64,000 nucleotides of DNA, from contig VTTJ01000008.1 in assembly GCA_008364785.1 (NCBI GenBank), positions 204,917 to 268,916 on the forward strand, written 5' to 3'. The translations under genes were made by a program, and so were the position numbers. Origin of the DNA: Bacillus sp. BGMRC 2118 (GTDB lineage: Bacteria > Bacillota > Bacilli > Bacillales > SA4). Under the pieces are notes generated by a model. It worked only from the letters and a program-made list of their open reading frames with translations. It was not told the origin of the DNA and searched no databases. Positions 48,864 through 57,321 of the stretch are shown piece after piece. Positions within the stretch are counted from its first letter, which is position 1, and each line of letters opens with the position of its first letter.

Positions 48864-50300
48864 ATGATAAATCGTAATCACCAAGAACTAGTAAAAAAAG
48901 CAACAGAGTATGTAGAGCAACCACTAAAAACCGTTTTAGATGATACTCATCGATTGGCTTTTCATATTATGACGCCAAGAGGCTGGATGAATGATCCTAA
49001 TGGACTTATTCAATTTAAAGGAGAGTACCATGTATTTTACCAGCACTACCCGTATGATTCTAAATGGGGTCCTATGCATTGGGGACATGTTATGAGCTCT
49101 GATTTAGTTCATTGGAAGCACCTTCCGATAGCCCTTGCCCCAAGTGAGCATTATGACTCCGGAGGTTGCTTTTCTGGAAGCGCAGTAGATCATAACGGTA
49201 CACTGACGTTAATATATACAGGTCATGAAGATCAAAACTCTCCGAAAGAAGTACAATGTATCGCGACTAGCGATGATGGAATTCATTTCTCGAAATATGG
49301 GGGGAATCCAGTTATCTCGTTTCCTCCACCGGAAGGAAGTGAAGATTTTCGAGATCCAAAGGTTTGGAAGCACGAAGAATTATGGTATATGGTTGTGGGA
49401 ACAGGAAAGGATGAAGTAGGGAAGGCGCTTCTGTATCAATCTGCGGATTTACTGAAATGGGAGTATCGCGGTGTTCTTGCACAAAGTGATGGATCATTAG
49501 GATATATGTGGGAATGTCCTGATCTTTTTAAACTTCAAGATAAATACATTCTTGTTTTATCTCCGATGAAGGATGGATGGAAAAATCGTTATTTAGTCGG
49601 CGATTTGAATTATAAAACTGGCAAGTATGTGAAAGAAGCTGATGATCTATTGGATTATGGATTTCATTTCTATGCTCCACAAACATTTGAAGATGAATCA
49701 GGGAGAAGAATATTAATTGGCTGGATGGATATGTGGGAAACGGCCATGCCATCGCAGAAAAAAGGCTGGGCAGGAGCAATGACTTTGCCAAGAGAACTCA
49801 CGCTATCTGAAAAAGGGACACTACGAATTCAACCAGTGAAAGAACTAGAGAAGTTAAGAAAAAACGAATATACCATTAACTTAATGGACTCTGCTATGTT
49901 ATCAGGGATAAATAGTCAAACGTTTGAAATGAAGCTTGAGGTTCAAATAAAGGATGAAGAAGAAGGAAGCTTTTCCCTTGGGCTATGTGTATCGGATGAC
50001 AGAGCAGAGGAAACTGTTATTACTTACAAACGTAATGAAGTAACAGTTAACTTGCAAAAAGCAGGGCAAGGTTTAACAGGAATTTCACGTGCACCTGTTA
50101 CGTTAATTAATCATAAACTTCATTTACATATCTTTGTTGATCGTTCTTCAATTGAATTATTTATTAATGACGGAGAAAAAGTGATAACAAATCGTATATA
50201 TCCCAAAAACAGCAGCAAGGGAGCATACTTGAAATTTAACGAACAATCCATATCTGTAGATTCATTGCGAGTATGGGAATTAAAAAATATTTGGGAGTAG
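48864..50300 (+). CDS. Sucrose-6-phosphate hydrolase / beta-fructofuranosidase (GH32)
   Basis: A 478-residue glycoside hydrolase of family 32. The nucleophile Asp is in WMNDPNGLIQF, the transition-state Asp in FRDPKVW and the acid/base Glu in WECPDLF. A C-terminal beta-sandwich follows (FVDRSSIELFINDGE). It is cytoplasmic (no signal peptide) and so likely cleaves sucrose-6-phosphate, but no PTS sucrose transporter or SacT/SacR-type regulator is adjacent. The next gene (SDR) starts 4 bases after the stop. Confidence 0.92.
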   Translation: MINRNHQELVKKATEYVEQPLKTVLDDTHRLAFHIMTPRGWMNDPNGLIQFKGEYHVFYQHYPYDSKWGPMHWGHVMSSDLVHWKHLPIALAPSEHYDSGGCFSGSAVDHNGTLTLIYTGHEDQNSPKEVQCIATSDDGIHFSKYGGNPVISFPPPEGSEDFRDPKVWKHEELWYMVVGTGKDEVGKALLYQSADLLKWEYRGVLAQSDGSLGYMWECPDLFKLQDKYILVLSPMKDGWKNRYLVGDLNYKTGKYVKEADDLLDYGFHFYAPQTFEDESGRRILIGWMDMWETAMPSQKKGWAGAMTLPRELTLSEKGTLRIQPVKELEKLRKNEYTINLMDSAMLSGINSQTFEMKLEVQIKDEEEGSFSLGLCVSDDRAEETVITYKRNEVTVNLQKAGQGLTGISRAPVTLINHKLHLHIFVDRSSIELFINDGEKVITNRIYPKNSSKGAYLKFNEQSISVDSLRVWELKNIWE

Positions 50301-50304
50301 GGTA

Positions 50305-51063
50305 ATGAATAATCAATTATTTTTGAACAAAGTAGTAGTTGTTACTGGCGGGGCATCCGGAATTGGGAAAGGGATCGTTCAGTCATTTGCTAAAGAAGGC
50401 GCGAAAGTAGTCATAGCCGATATAAATGAGACAGCAGGTTTGCAAACTTTTAAAGAAGTGAAAGAAAGAGGATACGACTGTACTTTCATAAAATGTGATG
50501 TAAAAAAAGTTAATGAGATTAAAACATTAATGGAGGTAAGTGAAAAGACTTACGGCTCGATACATGTGTTAATTAACAATGCTGGTGTGTCAAAATGGGA
50601 AGACCCTTTCATCCTAAATGAGACCGATTGGGATGATGTTATGGACACAAATTTAAAAAGTGCCTTCTTTGCTTCCAGAGAAGCTGCAAGGGTGATGAAA
50701 AAGAACCAAGTAAATGGTTCAATCATTAACCTGGCATCTACACGAGCTTTTATGTCAGAAAGACATTCAGAAGCTTATGCAGCTACAAAAGGAGGCATTG
50801 TTGCACTTACTCACGCTTTAGCTGCTTCTTTCGCAGAATACAAAATAACCGTAAACTCAATTAGTCCAGGATGGATTGAAACAGGTGAATATGAATTACT
50901 TCGAGCAATAGACCATGAACAACATTTTTCTAAGCGTGTAGGAATTCCAAAAGATGTCGCAAATGCATGTTTATATTTGGCAAACGAGCAAAATAATTTT
51001 GTGAACGGGACGAACATTGTCATAGACGGAGGAATGACTCGGAAGATGATATATGAGGAGTAA
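50305..51063 (+). CDS. Short-chain dehydrogenase/reductase
   Basis: A 252-residue SDR enzyme: cofactor motif TGGASGIGKG, NNAG, catalytic Ser region NLASTRAF, YAATK (Tyr and Lys), and SPGWIETG. Asp in VIADIN at the end of beta-2 suggests NAD+ preference. It lies in one operon with the GH32 gene, so a role in sugar or polyol oxidation is possible but unproven. Confidence 0.88.
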   Translation: MNNQLFLNKVVVVTGGASGIGKGIVQSFAKEGAKVVIADINETAGLQTFKEVKERGYDCTFIKCDVKKVNEIKTLMEVSEKTYGSIHVLINNAGVSKWEDPFILNETDWDDVMDTNLKSAFFASREAARVMKKNQVNGSIINLASTRAFMSERHSEAYAATKGGIVALTHALAASFAEYKITVNSISPGWIETGEYELLRAIDHEQHFSKRVGIPKDVANACLYLANEQNNFVNGTNIVIDGGMTRKMIYEE

Positions 51064-51073
51064 GATCTTAAGC

Positions 51074-51404
51074 GGCTGGGCCAAAAGTATTATCGGCGAA
51101 GGAAAATCCGAACAATCATCTCAAATTCTTATAATAGGACTTGAATGAGATCGGGTTTTTTTATTTGTTTTGTTAGAGATTACGTTTTGTTTTAAGAATG
51201 TTCTAGCTGTTAATTGTAGTGCAAGACGAAGACTCCTGCGGGAGAAGCGAGTTAGGTGAGACCCCGCAGGGAGGAACGACTGAGGAGGCTTACCAACCGC
51301 CCGCGGAAAGCGAAGACTTGCACGGAAATTAACAGCTGTATTAAAAGCCTGTGTAATTTTAAATTGTTTGTCTTTAGAGTATCGTATTTTAGTTTTGTCC
51401 CAGC
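51074..51404 (+). repeat. Composite structured repeat, copy B
   Basis: Outer ends GGCTGGGCCA … TTGTCCCAGC, then CCGAACAATCATCTCA pairing with TGAGATCGGG before a T run, then a GC-rich core (51219-51324) closed by GTGCAAG/CTTGCAC and extended by AGCTGTTAATT/AATTAACAGCT. Architecture equals copy A at 33967-34332 while stem sequences differ. It accounts for the gap between the SDR gene and 51488. Confidence 0.8.
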
Positions 51405-51487
51405 ATGTTTTTATTTTATATTCACGAATTGTAAAATACACACCCATCCAGCTCTTACTGAATATCCTTTCTAAGGGAGGTGTTTTC

Positions 51488-52264
51488 ATGGAAGAGTTGA
51501 GTTTTCATAAAGAGGACGAAAATTTAATCATTATGAATAATAGCAGTACTCTGTTTCCATTTGTTGAAATTTTATTAGATGGTCAATATTTAGGAGCGTT
51601 TACTCTTGATACGAAAGTTTCGATTCCGTTATCGAAAACGAAAGAGACGTATTCTGTATTATTAGTTGGATATAAGACGAGTGAAGAAGGCACTCAAGCC
51701 TTTAACTATAAGCATATTTTAAACAGTAGAAATGATTATCGAAAGGTAGAGTTAAGTCAAGATTATCAGCCAGGAGATATTTTAGTAGCCTGTGATAATG
51801 TGAATGGTTTACCTTATGGATACATGGGGCATTCAGCAATAGTCGTAGATAACGAGAATATTATTGAAGCCGTAATTACAGAGCCGATTGTTCGAAAAGT
51901 TCCGATTAAGCAGTTAACCGATTATCACCCAATTCATGCACATTTTAGACCTAAGGATGCTGAACTTGGAAAGAATGCTGCAAGCTACGCAGAAAAATAT
52001 CTACAAATCTATAAGGAAAATCGTGAAAAGGGCATCGACTGGCCGTACTTTTATTTCTCTTTAAAAACACCACTTGAGGATGAATGGACGTACATTTATT
52101 GTTCCAAACTCGTTTGGTTAAGCTATCATTTTGGTGCAAACATTACGATGGAAAACGATCATTTATGGTTTGCGCCCGAAGATTTATATACTGTACTTAG
52201 CCATTCAAAGGATTTTGATTTAATTTATAAGCATTCAAACTATCAATTTATTATTGATATGTAG
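51488..52264 (+). CDS. YiiX/NlpC-P60-like permuted papain-fold protein
   Basis: A 258-residue protein. The C-terminal half has GDILVACDNVNGLPYGYMGH (His), then AIVVDNENIIEA and the Cys in YIYCSKLVWLSY, in the order H…C of the permuted NlpC/P60 (YiiX/YebB) class. Members hydrolyse amide or thioester bonds; the substrate is unknown. The N-terminal ~90 residues form a separate beta-rich domain. No signal peptide. ATG at 51488 after AAGGGAGG; the upstream extension is rejected. Confidence 0.75.
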   Translation: MEELSFHKEDENLIIMNNSSTLFPFVEILLDGQYLGAFTLDTKVSIPLSKTKETYSVLLVGYKTSEEGTQAFNYKHILNSRNDYRKVELSQDYQPGDILVACDNVNGLPYGYMGHSAIVVDNENIIEAVITEPIVRKVPIKQLTDYHPIHAHFRPKDAELGKNAASYAEKYLQIYKENREKGIDWPYFYFSLKTPLEDEWTYIYCSKLVWLSYHFGANITMENDHLWFAPEDLYTVLSHSKDFDLIYKHSNYQFIIDM

Positions 52265-52365
52265 GATTGTAAAAATTTCTTCTAATAGCCTATTAAAACT
52301 TGTAAAGTTGCTAATTATCGATATGATATTCTTATCGTCATTTTAAATAGACTATAAGGAGAACG

Positions 52366-53412
52366 ATGCGTGTGTCATGCTCACAATGTCAACCATTACA
52401 AGATTTTCTTCAACAAGGCTATGTAACAGTGTTATCAAAATATCCAGAAATCATAAATATAATTGTAAACGAAGCAAAGCTAGAAAGATTAACTCAGGAG
52501 CAGTCTACTTCCTTTACAGTTCAGTTTGAATCTACCCATCAGTTACAATCTACTCTTGAACACATTCAACATGTACTACAAGAGAAGTTAGGTGGAAACC
52601 CAGATTTATACGCATCAATACAAGAAAAAATAAGTGAAACAAATCCTTTTTATCACCTCCTATCTTTTAGTGAATTACGTGAGAGAGTTAAGAATCCTAG
52701 TTTAGTAGAAGTAATTAAACATTCTTACTTTACTAATCATATCCAGCCAATTATTTCTTTAAATGATCAAAAAGTGTTTGCCTATGAGTTTTTATTGCGT
52801 TCGTCACAAGAACAGTATCCATTTAAGCCATTCGAACTGTTTTCCTTCGCGCAAAAGACTGGTCTTCAAGCATTATTAGATGCGAATGCAAGAAAACAGG
52901 CCATTCAATATAGTGCTGAAAATCTATCAAACGGAATGTTGCGTTTCATTAATTTCTTACCTTCATCCATTTATAATCCGATTCACTGCTTGAAAAGTAC
53001 ATTTGAAAATATTGAAAAATATAGGGTGAATCCTGCTGATTTTGTATTTGAAGTAGTAGAGACAGAAAAGATTAAAGATATCAAACATTTACAAACTATT
53101 TTCCAAGCTTATAAAAGTGAAGGTATGAAAGTAGCACTAGATGATGTAGGAGCGGGATATGCAACTGTAGAAGTATTACAGGAATTACTGCCTGACTATG
53201 CGAAAATTGATCGCCATATGATATCCTACTGTGATCAGTCAGCAGAAAAACAAGCAGAACTACAACGCATTGTTAAAGTGGCAAAAGAAAATAATATTAA
53301 AACGTTAGCAGAAGGTATTGAACGCAAGGAAGAGTTAGAATTTTGTCATGCGATTGGAATGGATTTAGCTCAAGGATATTTTATTGGTAAACCAGGTCCC
53401 AATCCTTTATGA
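52366..53412 (+). CDS. EAL-domain protein (cyclic-di-GMP phosphodiesterase)
   Basis: A 348-residue protein: an N-terminal ~115 residues of unknown fold starting MRVSCSQCQPL with a CxxC pair, then an EAL domain with EFLLR in place of EALxR. The key residues are kept (Glu of EFL, Asn in FINFLP, Glu in EVVET, DDVGAGYA, Lys in AKIDR, Glu in AEGIE, Gln in AQGYF), so catalysis is possible. Soluble. AAGGAGAACG precedes the ATG. Confidence 0.85.
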   Translation: MRVSCSQCQPLQDFLQQGYVTVLSKYPEIINIIVNEAKLERLTQEQSTSFTVQFESTHQLQSTLEHIQHVLQEKLGGNPDLYASIQEKISETNPFYHLLSFSELRERVKNPSLVEVIKHSYFTNHIQPIISLNDQKVFAYEFLLRSSQEQYPFKPFELFSFAQKTGLQALLDANARKQAIQYSAENLSNGMLRFINFLPSSIYNPIHCLKSTFENIEKYRVNPADFVFEVVETEKIKDIKHLQTIFQAYKSEGMKVALDDVGAGYATVEVLQELLPDYAKIDRHMISYCDQSAEKQAELQRIVKVAKENNIKTLAEGIERKEELEFCHAIGMDLAQGYFIGKPGPNPL

Positions 53413-53415
53413 AAC

Positions 53416-53455
53416 ATTTAAAGAGAGCATAGTCTAAGACTTGCTCTCTTTAAAT
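53416..53455. terminator. Bidirectional terminator between EAL and GNAT genes
   Basis: ATTTAAAGAGAGCA / TGCTCTCTTTAAAT hairpin. The right arm overlaps the last codons of the convergent acetyltransferase gene. Confidence 0.8.
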
Positions 53456-54111
53456 GGATTTTTCCACTGCATTAGGAGTCCATAATTGTGTGATTCAGCA
53501 TCTTCTAGATAACCCGGGATAATTCCAACGGGAGTGCGCCCACACTTTAGTAAAAACGTAATAACAGGGTCATAAATTTCTCCAGTTAAAATGTTTTGTA
53601 CATACGTCTCAATATTCATATCTTTAGCAAATTTGTGATAACCTGGTAAACGGCCACCGCCGAGAAGGAGATCAAGATCTAAATTAACGACTGTTTCGTA
53701 CATGGACTGCATAAGCCATTTCCCTAATCCGTACTTTCGATATTGTGGCATCACACAAATATCTACAATGTATAGAGCATTTCCATCACTTTGATGATTT
53801 GTAATGTAACCCGAATCGGTTACCTCGTCCCACGTATGTAAATCTCCTCTTTTATAGTTAACCTTTAACCCTGTCATTGAACCACATATCATACCGTCTA
53901 TTTCCACACATAATGCACCTTCAGGAAATAATGAAACGTGATTGTGTAGTTGCTCGTTATTCCACCAAAGTTCACTAGGAAACGGTGGTGGAAAGCTTTC
54001 CTTCTGTACTTGTATCAGTGCATCAAAATCATTGCTTGTATAGTTTCGTATTATAGCTTTTTTGGGTAATTGCTTATCAAAAACAAACAGCTCTTTGTAG
54101 TAAAAACTCAT
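53434..54111 (-). CDS. GNAT acetyltransferase
   Basis: A 225-residue GNAT protein. The acetyl-CoA-binding segment reads VDICVMPQYRKYGLGKWLM, followed by a long C-terminal part (GGGRLPGYHKFAKD … GRTPVGIIPGYLED) seen in Bacillus acetyltransferases of unknown substrate. GGGGAAGAC precedes the ATG. Followed upstream by another minus-strand small gene. Confidence 0.85.
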   Translation of the reverse strand: MSFYYKELFVFDKQLPKKAIIRNYTSNDFDALIQVQKESFPPPFPSELWWNNEQLHNHVSLFPEGALCVEIDGMICGSMTGLKVNYKRGDLHTWDEVTDSGYITNHQSDGNALYIVDICVMPQYRKYGLGKWLMQSMYETVVNLDLDLLLGGGRLPGYHKFAKDMNIETYVQNILTGEIYDPVITFLLKCGRTPVGIIPGYLEDAESHNYGLLMQWKNPFKESKS

Positions 54112-54176
54112 GTCTTCCCCCTCTTTTAACTCTACTTTTCATCATTATAGTAAAGAAAGGGAAGATTGTGTAATAG

Positions 54177-54356
54177 CTATGAAAAGAAATTTTCAATTAA
54201 TTTTTCAATTTGTGTTGCATCAGGTTGATTTCCCGTAAAGGTAAAGGCAAGTTCCCTTATGTATTCTCCATTTTTGGAGACATGAATGGCTCCTTTTTGT
54301 AACATGACACTATATTCAGTTTCAAAGACATATCCATCTTGTTCAATTGCACCCAT
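54177..54356 (-). CDS. Small protein (59 aa), DUF5370-like
   Basis: Fifty-nine residues, MGAIEQDGYVFETEYSVMLQ then KGAIHVSKNGEYIRELAFTF and an acidic end. A strong AAAGGAGTGG precedes the ATG. The pattern resembles small Bacillus proteins I recall as DUF5370, function unknown; this name is tentative. Codon use and start signals support a real gene. Confidence 0.65.
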   Translation of the reverse strand: MGAIEQDGYVFETEYSVMLQKGAIHVSKNGEYIRELAFTFTGNQPDATQIEKLIENFFS

Positions 54357-54443
54357 ATTGTTTCCACTCCTTTCTACTATTCTTCACGTAATGAGCTTCT
54401 GACTATTCATCAAAACTTCCTACATTTAACACAAAAGAATTGG

Positions 54444-54470
54444 TAAATAAAATTCAGGCTAGACCGATAT
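54444..54470 (+). promoter_or_regulatory. Sigma-D promoter
   Basis: TAAA (54444-54447), exactly 15 bp, then ACCGATAT (54463-54470): 11 of 12 bases of the sigma-D consensus TAAA-N15-GCCGATAT. It reads away from the upstream small gene and toward a terminator ~65 bp downstream. Confidence 0.7.
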
Positions 54471-54476
54471 ATATAG

Positions 54477-54577
54477 TGAGAGATACTTGATTCCTTATTC
54501 CCAGTCAAGATCTTCTCATTCATAACTTCTTTTTAGGCAATCTGTACTGTTTTACAGTAGTAGATTGCTTTTTTTTG
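54477..54577 (+). ncRNA. Candidate sigma-D-dependent small RNA (~100 nt)
   Basis: Between the sigma-D promoter and an intrinsic terminator there is no reading frame with a ribosome site. The transcript would begin around 54477 and contain a 5' hairpin (GAGA…TTGA with TCAAG…TTCTC, 54477-54517) and a linker before the terminator stem. It would be co-regulated with motility genes. The 5' end is estimated from the promoter. Confidence 0.55.
54537..54577 (+). terminator. Terminator of the candidate small RNA
   Basis: GCAATCT / AGATTGC outer stem with CTGT/ACAG inner pair, followed by eight T. The only plus-strand promoter upstream is the sigma-D site. Confidence 0.85.
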
Positions 54578-54666
54578 TTCTTTAGATCGGATGGCACCTC
54601 TACATACTTTATTTACAGTTGGAAACCATATAATAAAATTCGTAGGTAAAAAGGGAGTGTTCAAAA

Positions 54667-54894
54667 TTGACGAACGGAAGAGATTCGAGAGAAAATAAAC
54701 ATAAACATCAGTTTCATCCAGATGGAAAGCAGGAAAGTATTATAAATGACAGTACAGCATCAGCGGGGGAGTCAATGGGGGTTACCACCAACATGGATCC
54801 GATGAACCCTAACCAAAAGAGAGACTCATGGAACTTTACACCGAAAGAAGACCCGGAATTAAAAAGCTTCCAAGATACATTTAAGCAAGATTAA
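54667..54894 (+). CDS. Small hydrophilic protein (75 aa), unknown
   Basis: Seventy-five residues, highly polar (MTNGRDSRENKHKHQFHPDG … WNFTPKEDPELKSFQDTF), probably unstructured. TTG start with AAAAGGGAG nine bases upstream. No family recognised. Fifty bases ahead of the DUF523 gene and possibly co-transcribed. Confidence 0.6.
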   Translation: MTNGRDSRENKHKHQFHPDGKQESIINDSTASAGESMGVTTNMDPMNPNQKRDSWNFTPKEDPELKSFQDTFKQD

Positions 54895-54943
54895 AATTGA
54901 GGCAAAGTATTCGTAATGCCTCGGATAAAAGAGGGACAATCTC

Positions 54944-55918
54944 ATGGCGAATTTCGTAAAACCTGTTGTTGTCGTTAGCAAATGTTTGGAATTTGATAAA
55001 TGTCGATATAATGGTGATGTCATACATGACCCTGTAGTAAAGAGGTTACAAGCTCATGTGCAGTTTATTCCCGTTTGTCCAGAGGTGGGGATCGGATTAG
55101 GCACCCCAAGAGAAACAATTAGAATTGTAGAAGAAGAAGGAAGGAAAATGTTAGTACAACCTTCAACACGTAAAGATCTCACAAAAGAGATGAATGAATT
55201 CTCAATTCGGTTTTTAGACAAAATTCAAGATCTGGATGGGTTCATTCTCAAGGGGAAATCTCCTACCTGTGGAATGAAGGATGTGAAGGTGTATAGTGGA
55301 ATAGAAAAAGCACCAGTCATTGGAAAGACTAGCGGATTCTTTGCTCAAGCGATAGTAGAAAGGTTTCCTTCACTAGCTATAGAAGATGAAGGAAGATTGC
55401 AGAACTTTTCCATACGGGAGCATTTTTTTACAAAGCTTTTTACATATGCTAATTTCCGTGATATAAAACAAACCAAGCAAACCATTCAATCATTAATTCA
55501 ATTTCATTCAAAAAATAAATATTTATTTATGGGATATAATCAGGCAGCTCAAAAGGAACTTGGGCGAATTGTAGCAAATCATGACCATAAGGACATAGAA
55601 GAGGTATTCTCATTATACGAAAATCAATTGTTTCGCTTATTTGCGAGAAAGCCAAGAGACGCATCAAACATTAATGTGTGTCAGCATATTATGGGGTACT
55701 TCAAAAAAGAGCTTAGTCAGAAGGAAAAAGATTTCTTTCAGACAATGCTTGAAAAATACCGAGAGCAAAAGGTTCCGCTTAGTAGTGTCACAAGCATACT
55801 AAAATCTTGGGTGATTCGCTTTGAAAATGATTACTTACTAAGTCAATCCTATTTTGAACCCTACCCAGAGGAATTAATTGAGATTAGCGATTCTGGCAAA
55901 GGAAGGGCCTACAGTTAA
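54944..55918 (+). CDS. DUF523-DUF1722 protein (YbgA-like)
   Basis: A 324-residue protein with an N-terminal DUF523 domain (SKCLEFDKCRYNG, PVCPEVGIGLGTPRE, GKSPTCGMKDV; several conserved Cys) and a C-terminal DUF1722 domain (KYLFMGYNQAAQKELGRIVA). The same fusion in E. coli (YbgA) is linked to photolyase genes; none is here. The Cys pattern suggests a metal or iron-sulfur site, and related DUF523 proteins have been tied to tRNA thiouridine chemistry. Function here is unproven. Confidence 0.85.
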   Translation: MANFVKPVVVVSKCLEFDKCRYNGDVIHDPVVKRLQAHVQFIPVCPEVGIGLGTPRETIRIVEEEGRKMLVQPSTRKDLTKEMNEFSIRFLDKIQDLDGFILKGKSPTCGMKDVKVYSGIEKAPVIGKTSGFFAQAIVERFPSLAIEDEGRLQNFSIREHFFTKLFTYANFRDIKQTKQTIQSLIQFHSKNKYLFMGYNQAAQKELGRIVANHDHKDIEEVFSLYENQLFRLFARKPRDASNINVCQHIMGYFKKELSQKEKDFFQTMLEKYREQKVPLSSVTSILKSWVIRFENDYLLSQSYFEPYPEELIEISDSGKGRAYS

Positions 55919-56250
55919 GGAGAGGATTTCTCTTTATACTGGGGCTTTTTTTAGTGAAATTTATTGACAATATAAAATGTTGGAGTATGGTAGATTTAGA
56001 AGTATATAAGCTTGAAGGATGACAACACATCAAGTAGCGATGAATGAAAAGTTTGCTGCTAATTCTAAAAGTTCTACAGGTTATTAGCTTCAATAATTAA
56101 ACACACACTGGATAACAATAATTATGTATACACACGAGTACACCTGGAGTGATGGTTGCAAACTAAGGTAAGAACCTAGTTTAGAATTATACAAAAAAGG
56201 GAAGTTTGTACATAGAACAAATATAAACTCCACTGAAAGGAGAGACGGCT
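55919..56250. other. Intergenic region without recognised gene
   Basis: A weak GAGA/TCTC hairpin with a T run (55921-55951) may terminate the DUF523 gene. A TTGACA at 55965 lacks a convincing -10. AAACTAAGG/CCTAGTTT forms a small hairpin near 56161-56183. Nothing else is supported. Confidence 0.5.
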
Positions 56251-57051
56251 ATGCATCGACATAGAATGAAAATAAATGATTTAACGATCTCGTATATAGA
56301 TGAAGGAAGTGGGGATACGGTTGTTCTCATTCATGGTTTTTGTGGAAGTGCAGGTTACTTTGAAAAGATCATCCCAAAGCTTAGTGAGAATTACAGGGTA
56401 ATTGCTCCGTCATTAAGAGGACATGGAAAATCAAGTGCTGTCTGTGACCCATATACAATCGAGGATATGGCAGATGATGTGTATCAACTATTAAGGCAGC
56501 TAGAAATTGATAAGGTGACGATGATTGGACATTCATTGGGAGGCTATGTCACACTTTCTTTTGCCGACCAGTTTCCTGACATGTTAAATGGATACTCACT
56601 ACTCCATTCAACTGCGCATCCTGACAGCGTGGAAGCAAAGGAAGGAAGAAATAAAAACATAGAACTAATATGTGAGAATGGAATTGAACCGCTAATCAAT
56701 GCGCTTATTCCTAGATTATTTGCACCGAAACATGTGAAATTGTTAGAAGATGAAGTAAAATTTGTTCAGGAAATTGGAATGAATACAAGTGTTACAGGCG
56801 CAAAAGGTGCTTTAAAGGCAATGAGAGACCGAAAGGACAGAAATGACGTTTTAGCTACCTCTAAAGTTCCAGTATTATTAGTTGCTGGAGAGGAAGATCA
56901 ACTCATTCCGCAAGAAAAGGTATTCTCACAAACAAGCGACTATATTAGACAAAAAACAATAGTAAACGCAGGGCATATGGGAATGCTCGAAGCTCCAAAC
57001 GAAGTAACTGCAATCATTCTTGAATTTTTAAACGATACGTTTTCAAAGTAG
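56251..57051 (+). CDS. Alpha/beta hydrolase
   Basis: A 266-residue hydrolase: oxyanion HGFCGSAGYF, nucleophile GHSLGGYV, acid Asp in VAGEEDQLIP and His in NAGHMGMLEAP. Soluble and intracellular, resembling esterase/haloperoxidase-type enzymes; the substrate is unknown. AAAGGAGAGACGGCT precedes the ATG. A terminator follows directly and was the target of a MITE. Confidence 0.88.
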   Translation: MHRHRMKINDLTISYIDEGSGDTVVLIHGFCGSAGYFEKIIPKLSENYRVIAPSLRGHGKSSAVCDPYTIEDMADDVYQLLRQLEIDKVTMIGHSLGGYVTLSFADQFPDMLNGYSLLHSTAHPDSVEAKEGRNKNIELICENGIEPLINALIPRLFAPKHVKLLEDEVKFVQEIGMNTSVTGAKGALKAMRDRKDRNDVLATSKVPVLLVAGEEDQLIPQEKVFSQTSDYIRQKTIVNAGHMGMLEAPNEVTAIILEFLNDTFSK

Positions 57052-57057
57052 ATATAG

Positions 57058-57085
57058 AAACACAGTTTATGACTGTGTTTTTTTA
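57058..57085 (+). terminator. Terminator of the hydrolase gene
   Basis: AAACACAGT / ACTGTGTTT hairpin with seven T. The T run is also the left copy of a MITE target duplication. Confidence 0.9.
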
Positions 57086-57086
57086 T

Positions 57087-57272
57087 TGCTCTTTTCTAAA
57101 ACATTGTTGCTTTTAGAACAGGTATTCTTGGGGTACAACTAGACTTAGAAGCAAATTGAGGTTGCATTAGTAAAGAGCAACTCTCTTTATGTATTGAAGT
57201 ATCTAAATACTAAGGTAAAAATTCGGCTTCCTGAGATTTTTACTAAAAGCAATAATCTATAAGAAAACAGCC
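57087..57272 (+). repeat. MITE-like element, copy 4 (186 bp, perfect 8-bp duplication)
   Basis: Best-preserved insertion: TTTTTTAT flanks it exactly on both sides (57079-57086, 57273-57280). Left end TGCTCTTTTCTAAAAC, right end AAGAAAACAGCC. The interior shares the AACTCTCTTTATGTAT and AAGTATCTAAATACTAAGG blocks with copies 1 and 2. The target was the U-tract of the hydrolase terminator. Confidence 0.9.
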
Positions 57273-57292
57273 TTTTTTATTTTGTCTGTATA

Positions 57293-57321
57293 TTGAAACA
57301 TAACAACACTGTTGTTATACT
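57293..57321 (+). promoter_or_regulatory. Lipoprotein promoter with 19-bp palindromic operator
   Basis: TTGAAA (57293-57298), 17-bp spacer, TATACT (57316-57321). ATAACAACA-C-TGTTGTTAT, a perfect 19-bp palindrome, occupies 57300-57318, filling the spacer. A dimeric repressor binding here would block the polymerase. Confidence 0.75.

Noticed and set aside
51121..51489. Minus-strand frame across repeat copy B
   Set aside because: Same reason: it translates the GC-rich repeat and flanks and has no family resemblance.
55884..56093. Minus-strand frame (69 codons) near the DUF523 gene end
   Set aside because: No ribosome site, low-complexity residues, and overlap with the C-terminus of a well-supported gene.
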